Source of the DNA: Candidatus Omnitrophota bacterium
GTDB taxonomy: Bacteria > Omnitrophota > Gorgyraeia > 1-14-0-20-64-10
DNA: 5,379 nt
Direction of reading: 5' to 3'
NCBI GenBank assembly: GCA_023248095.1
Contig: JAHFFF010000122.1
Span: 1-5,379 of the forward strand
Position numbers and translations under genes: made by a program. Below are positions 1 through 5,379 of the stretch, in pieces; position 1 is the stretch's first letter, and each line of letters opens with the position of its first letter. The notes below the pieces were generated by a model. That model was not told the origin of the DNA and ran no database searches. It saw only the letters and a list, made by a program, of their open reading frames with translations.

Positions 1-1
1 C

Positions 2-805
2 ATTCAGACGCATGGCCGTCCCATTTTTCCGAGGTACCGAGGTCCCGGGAGTGACGTCTTCATCCGACCAGCTCCGGGCGGCCTCTGCCTCCAGATCCAC
101 CCGGTTCCACAGCATCGCCTGCGTTTTCACGCTGGTCACCTGCCCAGAGACCTCCGCTACATTCGACGCGTTGTCCAGGGAACTCCCGACGTCGTTTACG
201 TTCACCACCCCCACCCCCACCTTGAAATCCCTTACGGCCGGTGTTTCGTGAATCACGGTCCACTCGCCGTACCCTCCGGTATTCAATCGCATGAACTGCC
301 GGCCCTCATCCTCGAACTGGGAGAACCCGGAGACCGCCTTCAGCACCAAGGAGTTGGTCTGGAGCTCAAGCTGCGCTCCCTGCAACGCTTGAGCAAGGGA
401 ATATTGAGAGAAATCACCGTAGAAATCCCCGGCGGTAGCGTGAAAGATCCGATTGTATACCTCCGAGGTCAGCCCCAGCAGGTGGACGTCGTGCCGCTTG
501 TCGATCTGAACGTCCGTGGTCCTGCGAGCGCGCAGGTTGGTCACCCAGCTCCAATGGTCCCGCAACGGCTGGGTCACGGCCAGTTTCCCTTCTTGAGTGG
601 TGAAGGCACCTCGAAGGAGGAGCGATTTGCTGCCGCTGCCGCCGACGGCATGGTGGGCCTCCTCGATGGAGTACTCCCCTTTGATGGAGGCTTGTCCCAC
701 CTCGGCCGCCAGGGCTGGCGCCGCAGGACCGGCCGCTAAGGAGAGTGCCAGAAGCCAGCTACAGGACCGTGTAAGGGATTTTTTCAGTCTTCTTTTCGCG
801 GTCAA
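2..805 (-). CDS. Exported, beta-strand-rich putative outer-membrane protein (partial, 3' end outside window)
   Basis: An uninterrupted frame of 268 codons runs from a TTG at 805-803 to the left edge with no stop, so the C-terminus is missing. The frame opens after a TGA at 844-842. It contains no ATG or GTG before the signal peptide, so the start is a TTG (805, or 838 as an alternative). I chose 805 because it gives a classic Sec signal: a basic N-region (TAKRRLKK), a hydrophobic core at residues 17-25 (WLLALSLAA) and a PALA/AE cleavage site after residue 33. No convincing Shine-Dalgarno precedes it. The mature part shows alternating polar and non-polar stretches typical of beta-strands (for example FKVGVGVVNVN at 194-204). 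It also has a GDFYGDFSQYSL segment at 126-137 followed by LQGAQLEL, which recalls segments of uncharacterised outer-membrane beta-barrels. The frame overlaps the PASTA gene by 47 bases, implying translational coupling. Function is unknown. That it is a real exported protein is well supported; the barrel assignment is inference. Confidence 0.8.
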   Translation of the reverse strand, partial: MTAKRRLKKSLTRSCSWLLALSLAAGPAAPALAAEVGQASIKGEYSIEEAHHAVGGSGSKSLLLRGAFTTQEGKLAVTQPLRDHWSWVTNLRARRTTDVQIDKRHDVHLLGLTSEVYNRIFHATAGDFYGDFSQYSLAQALQGAQLELQTNSLVLKAVSGFSQFEDEGRQFMRLNTGGYGEWTVIHETPAVRDFKVGVGVVNVNDVGSSLDNASNVAEVSGQVTSVKTQAMLWNRVDLEAEAARSWSDEDVTPGTSVPRKNGTAMRLN

Positions 806-3800
806 TGCTAATGAACTTGTCTTCGGGATCGAGCACAAAGGTCAGCGTTCCGGTTTGCCCGCTCTCGAAGCCGATCGGCTCTACAACGAGGAACGTGACC
901 GTCCGATCCGCCTGCACATCCCCCGTTACAGCAAATGACTCGGAAGGGGCGTTGCTGTCCGTGACCTGTAGTTTGACCCCGGTGAAGTCGATCTTCTTGG
1001 GATTATCCAGGATTCGGATGGTCGCCTGTAGTTTCCCTGGCCGAAGCGGCTGAATGGCGTCAAAATCCACTTCCTCCTGCGCTCCGCTCTGGTAGTGGGC
1101 AGAGGCCGTAACGATCTCGAAGGTCACGGGGATGTTGGACTGGCCGGTGGCCACATCGGAGGCAACTACGCCCAAGGCCCCCTGCTTGGCCGCGCGGCTC
1201 CCGCTGTCCTGAATCTTCTGAAGGACTTGGGTGACGGAAGCGGGAGCGCCGGAGGCAGCAGCGACGTCGGGTGACCGGGCTCCGAAGAGCGGATTCGCCC
1301 CCCGCATCTGTTTGAGCTTCCAGACCCCGTCCCGGTTGGTGAAGATAAAGTGCAGCCCCTCTCCCTTCACCCGCAGTTGCCGTGCGCCTTCTGTCAGCGT
1401 ACATTGCAGCTCCCAATCCGCCTCCACATCCGCCCCATCGGGGAGATCCACCGTTCGCTTGATGAATAGGTTCAGCTTAATCCCATCGTAATCGCGAAAA
1501 TCCCGACGGACGAACTCCTCCATCTCCTCGCCGTTCGGGAAATCATCCGAAACCCGTGAGGCAAGCCCAGAAAAATCCTTATTTTGGTAGGCGGAGGCCA
1601 TCTCCAAAAGAACCTTCTCGGCACTTCCGGACGTGGCCAAAGACCCTACCCCTGTGGATACCCCTTTCTCTTTCACGTTGATCTTTGCGCGCACCCTGTC
1701 GGTAACAGACTTGAGATCTCCGATGGGCTTACCTTGTCCATCCGTATTGTAACCTTCCACCTTGAACACATATTCTCTTGTCCCGAGCGGAGGATAGACC
1801 GATACCCCGAGCATTGCCGGGCTTTTGGATCCCGCGATTCGTTCCCAATGATTGCCGCCGTCATTGGATATGTAAAAATCCTTGAATTGTCCCGATGTTA
1901 TCTTCCAGGCAACGCCGATGTTCACGTTGACCCATTCCTCGCTTCCCTTGGGGACCTCGATCTCCATATCGGAGAACGGTTTCTTCTCATTCAGCATGGG
2001 TCCGGTGTAGAAGGCGTGCTCCGTGAACTCTGCGGCGAAGGGGGTGACGACAGGGGCCTTTTCCTTGACATTCACTATGGCGTGGAACCTGTCCGGGATA
2101 TAGTGAACATTCCCTATGGGTTCACCCCTTTCGTTTGTGTCCTGGCCTTCCAGACGGAAGAGGAAATCCGTCTTTCCGGCAGGCGGATAGACGACTATGC
2201 CAAAGGTTACCGGCCGGCGGGAGGTTGCCGCGCTCTCGGATGAGCTTCCCCATGTAACACCGCCGTCTTTCGAGAGACCGATGGCCTTGAGCCTTCCACT
2301 CCTTACTATCCAGTCCACACCCACAGCCACAGAGACATACTCTTTGCTCCCTCGGGGGACTTCCATGTCGATTCCGGCGGGAGGAAGTTCTGAAAACTTC
2401 GTAGCCCCGCCTGATGGGTCACGATGCAGAAAGGTGTCCGTAATGGAGGCGTCGAACGGCTTTGCGAGGGTGGATTTTATCTTCACCTTAACATGCTTCT
2501 TATCGCTCACGCTCTGGACCGCCCCTGTTGGGTTGCCGTCTGCGTCCAGGTTATAACCTTCGGCGCGAAAGATGAAATCGTTAAAATCTCCGGGCTCCGC
2601 CGGCGCGTCATAAAAAATCCTGGTGGGGTTCTCGGATTGCCCCTGTAACCATGACTTGCCGCCGTCGGCACTGACATAGGGGATAAAGAGCCTTCCGCCG
2701 GTTACCGTCAGATCGATCGTGACACGTAATTTAACGCGCGCGTTCGAGGGGTAAACGATGCCTGAATCTGAAATATCCGAGAAGCTCTTTTTCAGGTTTC
2801 CCACAATGATCTCGCCGTTTTTGAAAGTTGCGGCGAAGTTGCTTGCCGCGCTTGGCCGCTTGATGATCACCCGGGTGCTCCGGCTGTCCTGCCTCGTCTT
2901 GACGGCTCCGATGGTTTTACCCGTCGAATCGGTATCGTAGCCTTCGGCCTTGAAGGCGACGAGTTCCACCGTCTCGCCCGGAGAGGCATCGAAAGAGTAT
3001 TTATACAGAGTCCTTGTCAGAGAACGGCCTCCGGTTGGAGTGCATAATTGCCATGAGGTCCCGCCATTTTTACTGACATAGGCCTTGTCAACTTTTCCGC
3101 CGGGGGTTTCCAGGCCTATGGCAACTTCTATCTTGACTGGGCTATCGGAGGGATAGACCCATCCTGCCGGAGGAATGTTCGCTGTATCTTTGGAATAATC
3201 CCCTACGGTAAGATAAAATTCCGCCAGGGTAGTATCAAATGGGGTGATCACTTCCTTCAATTTTCCTACAAAAAGATTGGTGAACGAGCCCAATTGAACC
3301 TCGGTGCCAGCGGCAGGACCGGTGCGTATCACCTTTTTATCCTGCGCGCGATCCGTTGTATCCTGAGTAACAACATATCCCCGCAGGCCGACTGATTCCA
3401 GGGATTGCTTCGCCTCTGCCTCAGTTTTTCCCACCACATTGGGAATGCGGACCCTTCTCACCCTGCCTACCGTAAGCCTAATGGTTGAGCCTTGTTCTCT
3501 GGATGTTCCAGCCCGCGGATCGGTGCGGATCACCTTATCGTTCATACCCCGATCATCGGTGGATTCCGTGACATAAGTTGTTTTGAACCCGGCCGATTCC
3601 AATGTCTGTTTGGCCTCACTGTGATATTTCCGCGTTACGTCAGGCACCGCGATTCTACGTATCCGCCCGATAGTCACTTTAACGGGGAAATCGTCGCGCT
3701 GGGTCTGGAAACCGGCTTGAGGATCGGTGCGTATGGCTGTGTTATTCAAACCCTGGCTTGATGTTATATCTTCGTATTGCGCCAACGTGCGGAACTTCTC

Positions 3801-4373
3801 TGCCCTTAAAGAAGCCTCCGCCTCCGATTGTGTTTTCCCAATAACGTTGGGCAGTGTGCGCGCCCTTTTCCATCCGGTGGTGACGAGGACTTCTGTGCGT
3901 TTCTTAACCCGGGTGCCCGGCGCAGGATTGCACCCCACCACTTTCTTATCTCGCTCTATGGTAAAAACCTCCATGGCAGTCCAACGCGTCTTTAAGTCTG
4001 CGGAGGATAACATAGAACGCGCCGTATCCTGAGTTGTCCCGATCACATTGGGCACACTAACCGTATCATCGCGCCCCACGGTCAGCCGGATCGTCGAACC
4101 CCGGCTTACTGTACTGCCGGCAGAGGGAGAAGAGCGGATGACCTTTTTATCCTGCTCCGGGTCGCTGTCTTCGAATTTGACAGCCACCTGAAAACCTCCG
4201 GTTTTTAAAAGATCCTCCGCCTCCGTCTGGGTCTTTCCCGTCACGTTAGGCACTGTAACGTTTGTTGCAGCGGAAGCCTTTGGATTTTCCTGAGCGAGCG
4301 CCTGTGCTGCGGATGAAACGGATGAGAAAAACATAACGGCAGAGATAATATACAAACGACGATATCGAGCCAT
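759..4373 (-). CDS. Secreted multidomain protein: five PASTA domains, four Asp-box modules, NTF2-like domain
   Basis: This 1204-residue protein begins with a Sec signal peptide (basic MARYRR, hydrophobic core, likely cleavage after ALA at 27). Five PASTA domains follow at about residues 38-101, 104-167, 172-237, 240-304 and 307-371, each with the VPNV..T..EA start and a P.AG..V turn. Four related modules at about 376-505, 510-633, 637-770 and 776-902 each carry an Asp-box-like SxDGGxxW and an EGYxxDxxGxxxG motif. An NTF2/SnoaL-like domain (about 917-1030) and a beta-rich C-terminal domain (about 1078-1190) complete it. PASTA domains are known for binding peptidoglycan or muropeptides in Ser/Thr kinases and penicillin-binding proteins, but no kinase, transpeptidase or anchoring segment is present. 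It therefore probably acts as a free periplasmic or surface binding protein. The ATG at 4373 is fixed by AGGAGG 8 bases upstream and by the signal peptide. It lies 58 bases after fmt and overlaps the next gene. The precise function is unknown. Confidence 0.95.
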   Translation of the reverse strand: MARYRRLYIISAVMFFSSVSSAAQALAQENPKASAATNVTVPNVTGKTQTEAEDLLKTGGFQVAVKFEDSDPEQDKKVIRSSPSAGSTVSRGSTIRLTVGRDDTVSVPNVIGTTQDTARSMLSSADLKTRWTAMEVFTIERDKKVVGCNPAPGTRVKKRTEVLVTTGWKRARTLPNVIGKTQSEAEASLRAEKFRTLAQYEDITSSQGLNNTAIRTDPQAGFQTQRDDFPVKVTIGRIRRIAVPDVTRKYHSEAKQTLESAGFKTTYVTESTDDRGMNDKVIRTDPRAGTSREQGSTIRLTVGRVRRVRIPNVVGKTEAEAKQSLESVGLRGYVVTQDTTDRAQDKKVIRTGPAAGTEVQLGSFTNLFVGKLKEVITPFDTTLAEFYLTVGDYSKDTANIPPAGWVYPSDSPVKIEVAIGLETPGGKVDKAYVSKNGGTSWQLCTPTGGRSLTRTLYKYSFDASPGETVELVAFKAEGYDTDSTGKTIGAVKTRQDSRSTRVIIKRPSAASNFAATFKNGEIIVGNLKKSFSDISDSGIVYPSNARVKLRVTIDLTVTGGRLFIPYVSADGGKSWLQGQSENPTRIFYDAPAEPGDFNDFIFRAEGYNLDADGNPTGAVQSVSDKKHVKVKIKSTLAKPFDASITDTFLHRDPSGGATKFSELPPAGIDMEVPRGSKEYVSVAVGVDWIVRSGRLKAIGLSKDGGVTWGSSSESAATSRRPVTFGIVVYPPAGKTDFLFRLEGQDTNERGEPIGNVHYIPDRFHAIVNVKEKAPVVTPFAAEFTEHAFYTGPMLNEKKPFSDMEIEVPKGSEEWVNVNIGVAWKITSGQFKDFYISNDGGNHWERIAGSKSPAMLGVSVYPPLGTREYVFKVEGYNTDGQGKPIGDLKSVTDRVRAKINVKEKGVSTGVGSLATSGSAEKVLLEMASAYQNKDFSGLASRVSDDFPNGEEMEEFVRRDFRDYDGIKLNLFIKRTVDLPDGADVEADWELQCTLTEGARQLRVKGEGLHFIFTNRDGVWKLKQMRGANPLFGARSPDVAAASGAPASVTQVLQKIQDSGSRAAKQGALGVVASDVATGQSNIPVTFEIVTASAHYQSGAQEEVDFDAIQPLRPGKLQATIRILDNPKKIDFTGVKLQVTDSNAPSESFAVTGDVQADRTVTFLVVEPIGFESGQTGTLTFVLDPEDKFISIDREKKTEKIPYTVL
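804..1142 (-). other. C-terminal beta-rich domain of the large protein (residues ~1078-1190)
   Basis: An Ala/Gly/Ser-rich linker (about 1031-1077) leads into a segment of alternating hydrophobic strands: IPVTFEIVTASAHYQ, LQATIRIL, FTGVKLQVTD, ESFAVTGDVQ, RTVTFLVVEP and GTLTFVLDP. This looks like an Ig-like or carbohydrate-binding-type beta-sandwich. It ends with a charged tail (DREKKTEKIPYTVL) just before the stop. The family is not recognised. The coding sequence of its last residues overlaps the start of the next gene. Confidence 0.5.
1284..1625 (-). other. NTF2/SnoaL-like domain within the large protein (residues ~917-1030)
   Basis: After a Gly/Ser-rich linker (residues 903-916) the protein changes character. 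An N-terminal helix (KVLLEMASAYQNKDFSGLAS) leads into the D-F region, a second helix (EEMEEFVRRDFRDY), then beta-strands ending in a GEGLHFIFTNRDGVWKLKQM block. This helix-then-sheet order with the closing DGVWKL strand is typical of the NTF2-like fold (DUF4440/SnoaL type), which in exported proteins serves as a ligand-binding or association domain. No catalytic residues can be assigned. Confidence 0.65.
1668..3248 (-). repeat. Four tandem ~130-residue modules with one Asp-box-like motif each (residues 376-902)
   Basis: Four homologous units each open with a PF.A-like strand, then a hydrophobic VxVxVxIxx strand and an Asp-box-like motif: SKNGGTSW (434-441), SADGGKSW (568-575), SKDGGVTW (701-708) and SNDGGNHW (836-843). 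A second conserved block follows, EG(Y/Q)..D/N..G..(I/T)G, beginning at E477, E605, E742 and E873, and the unit closes with a VKIK or VNVK strand. The Asp-box spacing is strikingly even (134, 133 and 135 residues). The first copy has Asn in place of the Asp. Asp-boxes (SxDxGxxW) are known structural beta-hairpin turns in sialidase-type propellers and other secreted proteins. With one per 130 residues these units look like beta-sandwiches rather than propeller blades, which is inference. I do not recognise the domain family. Confidence 0.85.
3261..4262 (-). repeat. Array of five tandem PASTA domains (residues 38-371 of the large protein)
   Basis: Five copies with a period of about 66-68 residues follow each other almost without linkers. 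Each starts with a PNV or PDV motif (VPNVTGKT, VPNVIGTT, LPNVIGKT, VPDVTRKY, IPNVVGKT), followed by an EA.. helix, a DKKVIR-type strand, a P.AG turn and a closing VGR or VGK strand. Copies 1, 4 and 5 are the most regular. Copy 2 carries a Cys (148) next to its proline turn, and copy 3 has an altered turn (GFQTQRDDFP). Short DNA identities remain between copies, for example the 15-base string at 3331-3345 and 4141-4155. The copies are otherwise well diverged. Confidence 0.93.
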
Positions 4374-4431
4374 TCGTTACGCCTCCTCTGCGAATTGGGA
4401 CAATAAAAAAGCAACCCCCTGGATCAATGTA
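4374..4431 (-). other. fmt-PASTA intergenic spacer (58 bases)
   Basis: The spacer holds the ribosome binding site and, read on the minus strand, a G5 run and a T6 run. No convincing stem precedes the T run, so I do not call a terminator. A TTGATC (4427-4422) and a TATTGT (4405-4400) separated by 16 bases make only a weak sigma-70-like promoter. The short gap and shared strand favour read-through from fmt. Confidence 0.5.
4382..4387 (-). promoter_or_regulatory. Ribosome binding site of the PASTA gene
   Basis: AGGAGG on the minus strand lies 8 bases before the ATG at 4373-4371. It is a full Shine-Dalgarno match at optimal spacing and fixes the start of the large protein. Confidence 0.9.
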
Positions 4432-5379
4432 TCACAACTGACAGAAAATGTCGCCGGCCCTCAGGGGATGCCCTCGCAGGAAATCGGCTGCCTGCATTGC
4501 CTTCCCTCCAGCCGGCTGCAGGAGGTCGATCCGCAGCTGCCCCTGCCCGGTTTGCACCCAGAGGCCATGATCAGGGGAGGTCTCGACGATTGAACCGGGA
4601 GCAAGTGCTGAGGAAGGGTTGCGGGCCGGATCAGGCTGGGCCGCCAGGATCTTGATCAGCTGTTTCTGCAGCCAGGTCGTCGCCCCAGGCCAAGGCTGTA
4701 CCCCGCGGACCCGGTTGTGGATCTGGATGCAGCCCTCCTTCCACTGAATAATTCCATCGGCCTTCGTCAGCCGAGGGGCGTGGGTAGCTTTCGAATGATC
4801 CTGAGGGCTGAGTATTGCTGTTCCAGCTTCCAACCGGTCCACTGTCTCCAGCAAGGTGTTACCCCCTAACTCCGCGAGCCGATCGGCCAAAGAGATGGCG
4901 CTCTCATCCGGCTGTATCGCTGTCCGCACCTGGAAGAGGATGGGCCCGTGGTCCAGCTCTTCATCCAATTGGAATACGGTGACGCCGGTTTCCGTTTCCC
5001 CGCGGATGAGGGCCCACTGAATCGGGGCGGCCCCGCGATATTTAGGAAGCAGAGAGGCGTGCAGGTTGTAGGCTCCCTTTGGGAAGAGTTGTAAGAACTT
5101 CTTCGGGAGGATGCGGCCATAGGCCACCACCACGGCACAGTCCGGGGCGAGGCGCCGGATCGAGCTGAGGAAGGTTTCCTCTGTCAGGTCCATCGGCTGG
5201 AATAGGGGAATCCGATGAGTGAGCGCCAATTCCTTGATGGCGGAGGGTCGATTCAACTGCCCCCGGCCCCTCGGTTGGTCCGGCTGTGTCATGACCCCCA
5301 CGATCGAATGGGAGCCGGCGGCCAATCGTTTGAAGCTTGGAACAGCAAAGGCGGGAGTTCCAACAAACAACAGCTTCAT
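4432..5379 (-). CDS. fmt: Methionyl-tRNA formyltransferase
   Basis: This cytoplasmic enzyme transfers a formyl group from 10-formyltetrahydrofolate to the methionine on initiator tRNA, enabling normal bacterial translation initiation. The 315-residue length is typical for the family. The N-terminal Rossmann-like domain begins with the family signature MKLLFVGTPAFAVPS. The catalytic segment NLHASLLPKYRGAAPIQWAL (105-124) holds the Asn (105) and His (107), and Asp 143 in ELDHGP completes the triad equivalent to N106/H108/D144 of the E. coli enzyme. The GVTVF strand lies at 132-136. The C-terminal tRNA-binding domain is present (ATHAPRLTKADG at 198-209, VRGVQPWPGA at 224-233, ADFLRGHPL at 298-306). 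All key residues are intact. The ATG lies exactly at the window edge, so its ribosome binding site is not visible, but the start matches the family. In many bacteria fmt sits beside def, which would be expected just outside the window to the right. Confidence 0.98.
   Translation of the reverse strand: MKLLFVGTPAFAVPSFKRLAAGSHSIVGVMTQPDQPRGRGQLNRPSAIKELALTHRIPLFQPMDLTEETFLSSIRRLAPDCAVVVAYGRILPKKFLQLFPKGAYNLHASLLPKYRGAAPIQWALIRGETETGVTVFQLDEELDHGPILFQVRTAIQPDESAISLADRLAELGGNTLLETVDRLEAGTAILSPQDHSKATHAPRLTKADGIIQWKEGCIQIHNRVRGVQPWPGATTWLQKQLIKILAAQPDPARNPSSALAPGSIVETSPDHGLWVQTGQGQLRIDLLQPAGGKAMQAADFLRGHPLRAGDIFCQL

Noticed and set aside
248..739. A 163-codon plus-strand open frame
   Set aside because: It lies antisense to the signal-peptide-bearing minus-strand gene at 2-805. 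Its product has no recognisable motif and no good ribosome binding site, so it is a shadow.
1584..2243. A 219-codon plus-strand open frame inside the PASTA gene
   Set aside because: It is fully antisense to a well-supported multidomain coding region, and its sequence is the complement of the Asp-box repeats rather than a recognisable protein.
1668..3248. Sialidase or BNR beta-propeller suggested by the Asp-boxes
   Set aside because: There is only one Asp-box per ~130 residues and just four in total. No sialidase catalytic residues (Arg triad, FRIP motif) were seen.
3261..4262. PASTA Ser/Thr kinase or penicillin-binding protein
   Set aside because: No kinase motifs (HRD, DFG) and no SxxK or KTG in a transpeptidase setting occur anywhere in the 1204 residues. 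The signal peptide directly precedes the PASTA array.
4400..4427. Promoter-like TTGATC and TATTGT with a 16-base spacer in the intergenic gap
   Set aside because: Each box matches the sigma-70 consensus at only four of six positions. It is too weak to call, though an internal promoter is not excluded.
4374..4431. Possible terminator after fmt (T6 run on the minus strand)
   Set aside because: No stable GC-rich stem was found before the T run, and the next gene follows closely on the same strand.

Overview
The window carries three genes, all on the minus strand, so transcription runs from right to left. They are fmt (methionyl-tRNA formyltransferase, 4432-5379), a very large secreted multidomain protein with five PASTA domains (759-4373), and the 5' part of a signal-peptide-bearing, probably outer-membrane protein that runs off the left edge (2-805). 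The third gene has no ATG or GTG start. It opens inside the end of the PASTA gene, most likely at a TTG codon, so an ATG-only gene search would miss it. No RNA genes, mobile elements, CRISPR arrays or attachment sites were seen.

The organism is a bacterium. The flanking genes are roughly 60% G+C by hand counts, and two successive products carry Sec signal peptides. The third looks like a beta-strand-rich envelope protein, which suggests a Gram-negative (diderm) cell. The phylum cannot be fixed from the sequence. An environmental lineage such as Nitrospirota, NC10 or a former deltaproteobacterial group would fit, but that is inference only.

Layout from right to left: fmt is a normal housekeeping enzyme whose start codon falls exactly on the window edge. 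A 58-base gap with a strong Shine-Dalgarno sequence (AGGAGG, 8 bases before the ATG) leads into the PASTA gene. Its 1204-residue product consists of a signal peptide, five tandem PASTA domains, four tandem copies of a roughly 130-residue module each with one Asp-box-like motif (SxDGGxxW), a Gly/Ser linker, an NTF2/SnoaL-like domain, an Ala-rich linker and a C-terminal beta-rich domain. There is no kinase or transpeptidase domain and no membrane anchor. The third gene overlaps its end by about 47 bases.

Spacing and overlap suggest one transcription unit. Fmt acts on initiator tRNA in the cytoplasm and is probably only a neighbour. The PASTA protein and the overlapping envelope protein are both exported and are the candidates for working together, perhaps as a peptidoglycan-binding or glycan-binding periplasmic or surface factor with an outer-membrane partner. 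That link is an inference. G+C drops to about 52% across the PASTA and Asp-box part of the large gene and returns to about 60% in its C-terminal part, which suggests a mosaic origin.
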